From assembly GCF_000340215.1 (NCBI RefSeq), contig NW_006921541.1, positions 429,876 through 493,875 of the forward strand: DNA of 64,000 bases. Direction: 5' to 3'. The translations under genes were made by a program, and so were the position numbers. Below, piece by piece: positions 53,956 through 64,000 of the stretch. This stretch comes from Pseudocercospora fijiensis CIRAD86 (Eukaryota; Ascomycota; Dothideomycetes; Mycosphaerellales; Mycosphaerellaceae). The notes under the pieces are model-generated. The model searched no databases and was not told where the DNA came from. It was given only the letters and a program-made list of their open reading frames with translations. Every line of letters starts with the position of its first letter. Position 1 is the first letter of the stretch.

Positions 53956-56369
53956 AGAATATAGATAGATAGATAGATATTTCATTTGCCTGTTGTAGTG
54001 CCTTTCGGCCTATATAGGTCTGTTTCTATATATTGTTTTGGGTAGGAAACTAACTTAGTTAGTAAAAACCTCCCTCCTATCCTATTTATAAGTGTTAATC
54101 TTCCTCGTTTCCTTGTTTTCCTTCCTCTAGGGTATACTAGTGTTATAGTTGTTACCCTCTAACTACCTTGCCTACTGCCCTACCCTTCTTTCCTCCTCTT
54201 CTTCCCTCCTTCTTATCTACTCCTTAGTTTCCCTTACTAGTATAAATTGTTGTATAAATCCCTGTTTAATAATCTACTTTACTATCCTCTTTAGGTCTTC
54301 TTTACTCTAGATTAGCTTATCGTATTCCCTTTCTATTGCTTTTAGTCTCTAATTACTTCTACCTTCTAACTATTAGGGGTAGACTAGTAGTATATACTTA
54401 GGGTTCTAAGATTGGTAGCTATATTAGTAAGCTCTACTTTCAATTCCTAGGACGTTTCTTCTAAATAGGTAAGATCTAAGTCTAATATATTCAGATCTAA
54501 TTTAGATAGCTAGGCTTGCCTCGGCCCTGTTTAGGTCCTTATAGAGCTAGTAGTTATATTAACTAAATTTGATTAGTACCTTTAGGGTTCCTAGTCTAAC
54601 TTATGTTTTGTTCTATTCCTACTCCTATAGGTATCTAGTAATTGATTCTACTAGGCTTTATTTCTCTCCCTTTAGCTTATCTTCCTTTAGCCTTATATTT
54701 AGTCCCTAAAGCTCCTTCTCTAGCATTTCTCTTATTAAGACTCTATATTGCTCTAGGTCTTTAACTTTCTAGGGAGTTATTTGTAGTCTGTCTCGCCTCC
54801 TAGTCCTAATATACTAGGCTTTTATCTTGTCTAGTGCCTTTTAGATAGTCTATTAGACTAGGTATTCTATTGTCTTTACTATATATTAGTATCTTAGTCC
54901 CTTAAAGTATTGTTTGACTAGTAGGATCCCTAATTCTATTTCTACTACCCTTGTTAGTATAGTTTTGTATACTCCTAGGATTTTCTTTAGGCTTTAGGTT
55001 TAGGACCTACTAACTAGTTGCTCAATCCTCTTTAGTGTTTTCTCCTAGGCTGTCTATATCTATGCTCTATATAGTATTGCTAGCTTAACAATTGCTTTGT
55101 ATATAACTTTAGCTTTCTCGAATATAGCCCCCTATATAGAGGCTATAAGCCTATTAATGGATTGTATATTAGCATCTGCCCTCTACTTTGCCTTCTTTAC
55201 TTATAGTCCCTAATTTAGTTTTAGATCTAGCTAGATCCCTAGTACCCTAAGCTCTACTAATAGTTAGGTTTTAAAGCCTTAGATAGTGATTGATTGCTTT
55301 ATATTATAGGTTGATTTAGCCTTGCTAAAGTAGATAAGCTAGTACTTTTCTAGGGCGAATTTTGCTCTATACCTCCTTGCCTATTTTTTATACTCCTAGT
55401 GCTTCTCTTCTAGGATCTTGCAGTTGGTTTCTATTGTCTTAGACTAGGCTAGGATGTTTGTGTTATCTATAAACCCTAATGCTAATGTGTTTTTTAATTC
55501 TAGGAGTAGGAGTAGGTCTACTATAAAGATAAGGAAGAGGATTAGGGAGAGTATTAATCCTTAGGGGATTCCCTTTTCAGTTAGTATTAGGTCTAATTTG
55601 AATTTGCCTAGAATGAGCTATATTAATCTTTCCTATAGGAAGGACTAGATAAATTGGACTATCTAGTTTAGTATAGCTTTCTATTTAAGTATATATAGGA
55701 GCCTTTTATAGGAGATATTGTTAAAGGCTCCTAAGATGTTAAGGGAGAGGAGGGTTGCTACCTAGTTTTGACTATAGTGCTAGATATGCTTAATCTGTTC
55801 TATAATTAGTTCTATAGCTATTAGTATTAACCTCTTCTTTCTTCCTTCTATCTAGCCTTTAGGAAGGATGCTCCTTTCCTCGGTAAAGGTTGTTAGCCTT
55901 TTAGTAACAATTTTTTCTAGCACCTTGCCTATTGTATTAAGTAGGGCTATTAGTCTATAGGCCTTAAGCTATATATAGTCTTCCTTCTAGGGCTTCCTTA
56001 GCACTACTATTAGGGACTTCCTAAATAGTCTTAGGTAGTATCCTAGTACTAGGCTTTATAAAAAGATATTAGCTAGTGCTAGGGCTAGCCCTTTCCTATA
56101 TGCTTTTAGAAGTTTGTTATAGATCTTGTCTTCTCCTAGTGCCTTATTGCTTAGAATTTTCTTTAGGATCCTTTTAATAGTTTCGGGTTTAACCTAGGTA
56201 TCTCTTAGTATACCTAGCAGTAGAGTCTCTTGTTCTTTCTCCTTTATATCTAATAGGTCTGCTTATACTTTTCTATAGAAGAAGTGTTAGCCTAGGGCTC
56301 TTGCTTTCCCTTCTATTATAGTCTATATTTGTCCTTATTAGTCTATAATGTCCGGGAATTGTAGTAGTA
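53956..56369 (-). mobile_element. Tad1-like LINE, RT and 3' part (left of Gypsy insertion)
   Basis: Minus-strand reverse transcriptase frame. From high to low coordinates: SNKALGEDKIYNKLLKAY near 56110-56165, YRLIALLNTIGKVLEKIV near 55905-55960, GIP*GLILSLILFL (GxPQG motif) near 55535-55577, the catalytic FIDN at 55462-55473 (normally F.DD), RAKFALEKY*LIYFS near 55330-55375, and LRVLGI*LDLKLN* near 55210-55255. These are the motifs of fungal non-LTR elements of the Tad1/I type. Further downstream an RNase H is expected but not clear. The element ends at a tetranucleotide run (GATA-type, 53963-53984), the 3' tail. Stops are all TAG/TAA. Confidence 0.82.
56365..56369. repeat. TSD TAGTA, left copy (Gypsy B)
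   Basis: TAGTA immediately before TGTTAGGG; repeated at 63441-63445 after the 3' LTR. Confidence 0.85.
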
Positions 56370-56565
56370 TGTTAGGGCTAAAGAGGCTATACGTAATTGG
56401 CATATAACTAGGCCGAGTGAAGCTAGGGTCTCGATGCCTTAGGCAGGGCTTGGCGCTTGGCGTTAGGCTAACTCTCCTACCTTCCTCCCTCTCCTTCTAG
56501 ATCCTTATCGAATACTACTCGTACCCACTACTGCCCTATCTGCCTGCTAGTATACCCTTCTTATA
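56370..56565 (+). repeat. Gypsy B 5' LTR, 196 bp
   Basis: TGTTAGGGCTAAAG at the start, CTTCTTATA at the end (CTTCTCACA in the 3' copy). About a dozen differences from the 3' LTR, all transitions. The following TAGTATTCGATCC may be the mutated primer-binding site (TGG to TAG). Confidence 0.88.
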
Positions 56566-56639
56566 TAGTATTCGATCCGCCCTTTAAGGGTAGCAGCTAG
56601 ATAGTCCTTGTTTTAAGCTTTTAGCGGTATAGCTACGAA

Positions 56640-58200
56640 CAAGACTAATCTAACTATATTGCGCCCGAAGAACGGGACCTATACGTACTATTCCATCGAA
56701 ACAACCGTACTAATTATTAAGCAAGGCCTTCTATACGGCCTATTACACTAAGTCAATCGTACTAGACTAATATCTACTAATTCCGCTATATCCGCATCTT
56801 AGGGGCTAATAATACATTATTAGTATTACCCCCTATTACAATAATAGCCGGCTTATTACGAAGCAACAACAACCGTGCTACCGCTAGTAGCGCTAGCAAT
56901 AACAACGCTAGTAGCACAGTTCCCGCTAAAGTGCTAGCTAAAGTGCCTCCTACTAAAGAGCCTACCGGAGAGCCTATTAAAGAAGAACCTATAATTCTAG
57001 GTAACGACCTAGAATTGCCTATCGACGACATTCTTAATAATATTATCAACCGTCGATATAGCTAACTAGCCTTTAGGCCCTAACTAGTAGGGAGACTCTA
57101 AGAAGCTACCTAAAACAGGCTTACTACCCTACGTTAAGAACAACAGCTAAAGGATAACCTCCTCGAAATTCGCCGCCTTTAGGAGGCCCTAACAACTAAC
57201 ACTAAGCCGATAGTAGGGCCTTCCTTACTATTAGTCCTAGTCTAGAAGAAGGATACTAAACTTAAGGACTATACCGTATTTAATAGCTCTAGTCGAAAGC
57301 AATACAACGACTATATTCGTAACTATAAGCTTAACTAACGAAATGCACTAAGGGCCCTACTAGACGACTATTCGCTAGTCGTCTATGCTATACAATATAT
57401 TAATAGTAACCTAAAACGCACCTAGGACGACTACTTTAACTCCCTTACCGATCAGACCGCTGTTTAGTAGCAAACCTACAAAACTATTATACTAGACACC
57501 CTTAGAAACCCTATACTAAGGCAACAACACGCTTAGGACTAGTACCTTCGAGCTAAACAAAAGACTAATTAATCGGCTCGCTTATTTGAAGCCTATTTAA
57601 AGACCCTCGAAGATGACCTTCCGGTTAAAACCGATTCTATATAGATCTCCGAAATACGCCCTAAATTGAAGTAGGAGCTTGTCCTTAAATTGGACCGCCG
57701 CCGTATATTCGAATAGGCTAATCTTATACGAATTCAATTTATAATTGAAGTAGAAACTACAGAGCGTATAGTATAGCTATAGCAACGGTTAGAATCTAAG
57801 ATACGACTATCTACCTATCGTAGCCGAGGAGGCAACAATTAAGGTTCGTATTAGAACAACACTAGTGCTAACAATAGAGGTAGCAACAATAACGACCGTA
57901 GGAGAAGCCGTAGCCGACGGCTATATAGAGGAGGCCGTAATAGGGGCCGTAGAAGGGGCTCGTATCCCTATAGTACTAATCGCTCGGCTAACAACAGCGG
58001 TAATAGCTATAGCAATCCCCTAACCGGACTAAAGTACTTTAATTGTAATAGTACTAGCTATCTACTAGGCCAATGCGACAAACCTAAAGACTAGGCCCGA
58101 ATCGACCGTGCTGCCGCTAAGCACCGAAAGCACCTTTTAGTAGCTAACGCTACCCCTATAGGCTAACCTTCGAAAAAAGAATAAGCGCCGCACTAACTGT
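56640..58200 (+). pseudogene. Gypsy B Gag, RIP-degraded
   Basis: Frame with a low-complexity Asn/Ser N-terminus, then helical gag-like segments around 57240-57780, an Arg/Gly-rich linker (57890-57965) and a zinc knuckle at about 58034-58075 read as YFNCNSTSYLLGQC. This is CX2CX4HX4C spacing with the first Cys and the His changed to Tyr. The minus-strand ORF 56786-57049 is a shadow. Confidence 0.75.
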
Positions 58201-58229
58201 TAGCCTTGTGCGGCGTAAGACTATCGACA

Positions 58230-61200
58230 TTGTACTAGCTATTATACGTACCTGTCTCGTATCGGATACGCGTAGAACTAACTATAAGACTAAGGTTATA
58301 CTAGATCTAGGAAATTCAGTTAGTACCCTTATCAGCTATCGCCTAGCTAAGTAATTAGACCTTCGACAACTGCCTAGGACTAACCTGCCAACCCTTACTT
58401 AGTTTAATAACGCTCGGTACTTGACCTACGGAGCCTACTATGTCTATATAGCCCTAAGAGACGACCTCGGCAATAAACGCCTACTAAACTTCACTACCTA
58501 CGTAGTAGATATAGACAGCCTCCTATCTAATATTGTTATTAGCAACCCTATTCTTAAGTACTATGCTATAGTTATAGACTTAGGCAGTTAACAATAGCGA
58601 TTTAGAATCGCTAGGAAAGAGGATATTAAATACATCGACATTAGCGAGTGTCCTAATAATATTAGGGTCCTGTTTATTAGCAACCTAACTCCCGCCTCCG
58701 CTAATCTAACTGCCGACCTACTCGGTAGTAATAACGATAAACTAGTGCCCCCTAATAGCATAGATCCTAAACAGCTTGAGCGTATACTAGAACCTATTCG
58801 AGAGACCTATATTAATGTATTCAAACACTACTTAGTATCGACATTGCCTATATTCAAAGAGACGGATTATAAGATTAATATTATAGAGGGCAAAGAGGTC
58901 CCTTTTAGACCCCTCTACAATCTTAGTAAACGAGAGCTTGCTATATTGCGTAAGTACCTAGAGGAAAACCTAGCTAATAGCCGGATACGGTATAGTAACA
59001 GCCCTACTAGTGCCCCTATCCTGTTCGTACTAAAGAAGGATAGTAGCCTACGCCTCTATATCGATTATCGTAGGCTTAATACTATTACTATCAAAGATCG
59101 CTATCTACTTCCTCTTATTAATAAGACCCTCGATCGCCTTTCTAGTACCTACTTCTACACTATACTAGACATCAAGGATACGTACTATCGTATCCGTATT
59201 CGTAAGGGTAACGAATAGAAAACAGCCTTCTATACTCGCTATAGCTATTTCGAGTACTTAGTTATGCTATTCGGCTTAGCTAACGCCTCCGTAACATTCT
59301 AGTCCTATATTAATCGGGCCCTTTCGGGCCTATTAGACTATCTCTATATAGTTTACCTAGATAACATCCTAGTTTACATATACTTACCTAACATTGCGGA
59401 GTACTAGGCTATAGTCCGCAAGGTGCTCGATCGCCTACAAGCCTATAGACTATATTACAAGCCTTCTAAATGCACCTTTACTACTAAGGAGGTATCCTTC
59501 CTTAGCTTCCTCGTATTAATTAAGGGTGTTAAGGCTAATCCTAACCGGATTAAGACTATTACTAAGTAGCTAACGCCTACTAGCATTAAGGAGCTTCAAT
59601 TATTCCTAGGTTTTACTAACTTCTATCGTCGCTTTATTAAGAGCTATTTACGATACGTAATACCCCTAACTAAGCTTACTAAAACCAAGGCTAACCCGAC
59701 TAGAGAGTTTAAATAGACTAATAGAGCACAAGCCGCTTTTAACGGTCTAAAGCAGCGCTTTACTAAAGTCCCCTTATTATACTATTTCGTGCTAAATAAG
59801 CAGATCCGAATTGAGACTAACGCTTTACAGTTCGCTATATCGGCTATTATGTCCTAGCAATCAGATAATAACTATTACTAGTACCCGATTGCCTTCTTCT
59901 CGAGGAAGATAATCGATGCTAAGCGTCGCTACGAGACCTACGAGCAAGAGCTCTTAGCTATTATCGAGGCCTTTAAGTATTAGAGGTATTACCTCGATAG
60001 GGCCTAATATACGATATAGGTCTATATAGACTATAACAACCTCCGTAGCATTACCAAGGTTACTAGAGTTATAGGTCGACAGGCTAGATAGGCCGTCTAC
60101 CTCGCTAGGTTTGATTTTGATATATTATATCGGCTAGGCGTAAGCAACCCTGCTAATAGCCTATCGAGGCGACCTAATTACGATAGCGGGACTTAGCAAT
60201 CTATTAATTTATTGTTTCTAACCCTATAGCATAAGATTGCTATAGCCCGTATTGTTAATAAGCAAGCGTAGGATAAGCGGCTTACCGGACTCCGCGACGG
60301 CTTAAAGTATATTAATGCTCTTACTATATTAATAGTGCGTATTAAGGATATAGATAGGAGAAGTTATAATAACTCCCTAGTCGACATCGCTATATATAGT
60401 AATAGCGATAGCACTACTATAGTTAATCCGGCTACTAGTGCTATTAGATGTATATAATGCGTACCTCGTTTAATAGCGAGGGTGCTATTAAATAACCTTA
60501 CAAATAGGGATAGTCAATCGTTTATAGATAAGCTATTACGGGCTTAGTAGAGGGACGCCTTTGCTACTAAACGTATAGACAAGCTTGTAAGTAGGCGAAA
60601 GACTCGATCTAGTAAGAGTAACAATTAGTCGATCGATAATAAAGGTCATTTAAAGTTTAAGGGCAGATACTATATCCCCGCTAAATATTCGATCCGATAA
60701 GAACTTCTTAAGCGACACTATAATAGTAAGCTTGCCGGTTACTATAGTACAGAGAGGTCGTACGAGCTACTATCGCGCATATACTACTAGCTAAATAGTA
60801 AGCGGGATATAAAGGACTACGTAAACACGTATGCCGTATATCAACGAGTTAAAGCACTAAAGCACTTACTATTTAGCGAGTTGTCTTTACTCCCTGTTCT
60901 AAAGAAGCTATTTGCTAAGCTTATAATAGATTTTATTATAGGCCTTCCGCCTACTAAGCGCAGGAGAAGTAAGGATATATATAATACTATCCTAGTTGTC
61001 GTAGACCGGTTTACTAAGGGCGCTCGTTACATTCCTACCCGAAAGGATTAGACGGCTATTAACCTAGCTAAGGCGCTATAGACTGACATCTTCTATACCT
61101 ATTAGGGAACCCCTAAGGGGATAGTCTCCGATAGGGGCTCGACATTCATATCGCACTATTAGAGCGAAATATGCCTATAGCTAAGACTAAAGCATCGGCT

Positions 61201-62060
61201 ATTAATAGCCTTCTATCTATAGACTAACGGTTAAACAGAGAGACAGAATGCTACCCTATAGTAGTACCTACGTAGCTATATTAACGAGAACCCTAAGGAT
61301 TAGGTTAATCTCCTATAACTAGCCGAATTTATATATAACAATAGTGTCTACTTATCTACTAAGGTGTTACCTTATTTCGCTATAATAGGAAGCAACCCTA
61401 CGCTGCTATAAGACCCTCTATCGCTCGAGGCCGAGCGTAAGGAAAGGGAAGCGGGTCAACCTAAGACACTAGCGGCTATTAAGAGGGTTTAGAAGATGCG
61501 AGAAATCTATACTAAGATAGCCGAGAAGTTAACAAAGGCTTAAGAGTACTAAAAGACCTACTATAATAAACACTACCTTCTAATAACCTTTAAGCAAGGC
61601 GATATAGTTATGCTTAGTATAAAGAACCTCCGCATCCGCAAACACCTATTACTCGATAGCAAAACAAGGCCCAAACTCGCACTAAGATACATTAGCCTAT
61701 TCCGCATTCGAGAACCGAAGGGTATATAGGCCTACTAGTTATAGCTTCTACCCTATTACACTATCTATAACACCTTCTATATATCCCTCCTTAAGCTATA
61801 CTATTAACGCGAAGGCGATAAAGCGCCTGCTAAGTTAGAAGAAGTCTTAGCTGATAGTAAAGAACTGTAGTCTATAGAACGTATCCTATAGTACCGGACT
61901 AGGAAAGGTAAGAAGGAATACCTCCTAAGGTAGTAAGGCTATTTACCTAAATAGGACTCGTAGGAAGCTAAAGGATCCTTTAAGGACATAACCGAGTTGT
62001 TAGATGAGTATTAGACTAGCGTAAAGAATAAGAAGAAGACTAAAAGCTTATAATGTTACT
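58230..62060 (+). pseudogene. Gypsy B Pol (protease, RT, RNase H, integrase), RIP-degraded
   Basis: Protease-like region 58230-58560. The stretch 58745-59215 is the longest TAG-free part and encodes the RT N-lobe: FRPLYNLSKRELAILRKYLE, RYSNSPTSAPILFVLKKD and LRLYIDYRRLNTITIKDRY. The catalytic motif is YLDN at 59354-59365 (second Asp lost by GAC to AAC). Thumb: [15 protein letters not shown] near 59600. RNase H: FFSRKIIDAKRRYETYEQEL near 59900. Integrase: D at 60929, D at 61130 (SDRGSTF) and E at 61238 (TERQN), so the DDE triad survives while many Trp/Gln codons are stops. The end lies near 62055, followed by ACCCCCGGGGTA. No clear chromodomain. Confidence 0.86.
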
Positions 62061-63244
62061 ACTAAGGCCTAGGATTAATGCTACCCCCGGGGTACTATTA
62101 GCTAACTAATTAGAAGCAAGCAATTGTTAGCAATAAAGGATAATAAGACTATACTACTATAGTAAACGCGCACCGAGTGTTAACAAGCGCGCTACGACGC
62201 GTTAACCAATTGCCTGCTCTTTTAAGGATTCTACCTCTTTACTAACGCGCCCTATAGGTCCCCCTCTTGTTCCCTTATTCCGTCGAGGCCTCGAGGCCTA
62301 GGCAATCGGCGTAGCCGGCGCGGCTATATTAGTGACAGTGTTGCGGGGTATGTTACTGTTTAAGAAAGGAAGGATACCGCTATATTAGTAACGGTGTTGC
62401 CGAGTTGTTATTAGTTAAAGAAGGTAAAGTTAGCGCTAAGACGACTAGCGCTACTATTATTAATATTACTTGCTATTATCGCTACGCCTATAGATACAAC
62501 CTTACCTACACTACGAGCCTAAGGCACCTTAATCAAACTTTAATCAAAACTTTGATTAAAACTTTAAGCCGCTTAAAGGATTGAGCGACTAATAGACTAG
62601 CTAACTAAGGGCAAAACTATAGAGCTAAGCTAGCCGGGGTCGATCTTGCGGATAATAGGTTACTCCTCGATCTATCTAACCCTTTAAGCGAGGCGAACCT
62701 CTACTACTATACTTATAATAGCCTTTACCTATAGAAACTAGACGAGCTGTGTTTTTTGAAAAGATAAGATAAGATTGACACTTAAAGGCTACTAAACCTA
62801 GCTAATTAGGGCTAGCGAAACTACGAACAATAAGAACAATAACCCTCGGAAGCGAACAAACCCTTAGAAGCGGACATTACTAGGTCTTTTAAGAGTAGAC
62901 GCAAAGAACTCGGTACGATATTACTTAGAGCGGAGGTAGGGCTGCAATACCTCGTACGTCTACCTATTATAGTAGGGAAGACGCGCTCGTATTATAATTA
63001 GTCGATAGCCCTTAATTCTTGTAGCTTTATATCCCTTCACTTTATTATATATAAGGATAGCGTAGTTAGAGTTGTATATTGTATTGTTTAGAGGTGAGGT
63101 TTGATATAGTTACATAATTAGGTAGTTAAGTGTTTAATTTAGCGCGGCTAAGCAGCTTATTAGACTTACTAAGTTAGCGGCAATAGAGGTCGGGATTAGA
63201 ATATAGGTAGGCTACGAGGGCGCGGCCTTTAGAAGGGAAGCGTA
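62061..63244 (+). other. Gypsy B 3' untranslated region
   Basis: About 1.2 kb without a persistent frame. It contains a short tandem TTAATCAAAACTTTGATTAA-type palindrome near 62530-62560 and a partial duplication of AAAGGAAGGATACCGCTATAT-like sequence near 62330-62430. Ends in the purine tract at the 3' LTR. Confidence 0.45.
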
Positions 63245-63440
63245 TATTAGGGCTAAAGAGGCTATACGTAATTGGTATATAACTAGGCCGAGTGAAGCTA
63301 GGGTCTCGATGCCTTAGGTAGGGCTTAGCGCTTAGCGTTAGGCTAACTCTCCTACCTTCCTCCCTCTCCTTCTAGATCCTTATCGAATACTACTCGTACC
63401 TACTACCACCCTATCTACCTGCTAATATACCCTTCTCACA
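63245..63440 (+). repeat. Gypsy B 3' LTR, 196 bp
   Basis: Starts TATTAGGG (TG mutated to TA), ends CTTCTCACA; the same length as the 5' copy. TAGTA follows at 63441-63445. Confidence 0.88.
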
Positions 63441-64000
63441 TAGTATATCCTTATCCTGTTTAGGTCTCCTTGCCTATTTAGCTATCCTCTATATCTCCTC
63501 TAGTTTCTTTGTAATTATTCCTATTATAGATCTCTATTCTTATATCTTGTCTTTCTTAATCTAGATCTTCTTTTCCTAGTAGGCTTTATTATAGTTGTCC
63601 TATACTTCCTAGGTGTAGGTTTGTATCTACTACCTCCTAGCTTTCCTTACTACTTTAACCTTCCTTATATACTTACTAGTCTAGTATAGTTGCTAGTATA
63701 GTAAATGTTTCTTTGCTAGGGTATACTTTCTAGCTACCTGTTTTAGGATTCCTATTAGTTCTTCTACTACCTTATTAATATCCTCTAGCCTTAGTAGGTG
63801 CTTTGTTAAGAGTTCCTCTAGTTTTAGGTCCCTTTCTAGTTCCTCCCTAATCCTACCCTATTAGGTACCTTTCTAGTTAAGCTTCTCCTCTAGTTCCCTT
63901 TCCTAATTAGCTTAGACATTTAGCTCAATCTATACTAGGAAGTAGTCTAATGATTCTTCTAGTTCCTAGTTGACCCTATATCTTATAATCCTATTCCTAA
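63441..64000 (-). mobile_element. Tad1-like LINE, region upstream of RT (right of Gypsy insertion)
   Basis: Minus-strand frame with the charged linker typical between endonuclease and RT of LINEs: NKAY*EKKI*IKKDKI near 63545-63600 and KLEEI*RIAK*ARRPKQDKDIL near 63450-63520, which runs into the 56369 side. The endonuclease and ORF1 would lie beyond the right edge. Confidence 0.65.

Larger units (their letters stand above)
56370..63440 (+). mobile_element. Ty3/Gypsy retrotransposon (Gypsy B), inserted in the LINE
   Basis: 7,071 bp with two 196-bp LTRs and TAGTA target-site duplication. The 5' LTR keeps its TG start and the 3' LTR keeps its CA end; the opposite termini are TA. The purine tract AGAAGGGAAG (63231-63240) precedes the 3' LTR. 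The LINE sequence reads through once the element and one TAGTA are removed, showing insertion into a pre-existing LINE. Confidence 0.92.

Noticed and set aside
56786..57049. 87-codon minus-strand Leu/Ala-rich ORF
   Set aside because: Antisense of the Asn/Ser-rich Gypsy B Gag N-terminus.
1..64000. Secondary-metabolite gene cluster
   Set aside because: Only one decayed SDR is present, with no synthase, transporter or regulator.
1..64000. rRNA or intact tRNA genes
   Set aside because: None seen. The only tRNA-like segment (16037-16115) cannot be folded into a full cloverleaf.

Overview
The window is filamentous ascomycete DNA. I infer a dothideomycete-like fungus: short GT-AG introns, no bacterial operon structure, fungal retroelements, and repeat-induced point mutation (RIP). 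Three gene-bearing islands of normal composition (about 18.39-26.83 kb, 28.22-28.57 kb and 50.78-53.95 kb) lie in repeats whose coding frames can still be followed but are broken by TAG/TAA where CAG, CAA or TGG stood. Cys and His codons are often turned into Tyr codons. CpG stays abundant in these blocks, so the mutation acted mainly on CpA/TpG.

Left block (1-18.39 kb), all decayed: a minus-strand Ty3/Gypsy-type gag leaving the left edge; an SNF2-family ATPase; tandem and inverted repeats; a 5'-truncated, internally deleted Argonaute (PAZ, MID and the C-terminal part of PIWI); a 136-bp minisatellite; an unidentified minus-strand frame; a Plavaka-type DNA transposase; a Cys-cluster/coiled-coil frame; and an AT-rich satellite bounded by 120-bp direct repeats. 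The last of these supplies the final codons of the neighbouring gene.

Island 1 holds two divergent genes, a 435-aa Pro-rich protein (minus) and a two-exon 919-aa Gln/Met-rich protein (plus), followed by 3 kb with no convincing gene. A 1.38-kb AT-rich palindromic element with TA-flanked termini separates it from island 2.

Middle block (28.57-50.78 kb) is best read as one roughly 10-kb element carrying a DUF6589-like gene (plus), a Gly/Arg-rich frame (minus) and a RecQ-like helicase (minus). A Ty1/Copia element (36579-48644, TSD GATTT) sits inside the helicase next to motif VI, and a Ty3/Gypsy chromovirus (38088-44836, TSD CTAGC) sits inside the Copia. A 13-bp direct repeat brackets the whole block.

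Island 3 holds a decayed short-chain dehydrogenase/reductase, a small two-exon Cys/Trp-rich gene and degenerate local duplications. Right block (53.96-64 kb) is a minus-strand Tad1-like LINE split by a second Ty3/Gypsy element (56370-63440, TSD TAGTA).

Only the three island genes look intact. The rest is a record of nested insertion followed by RIP, and includes RNAi- and helicase-type genes rarely seen as repeats.
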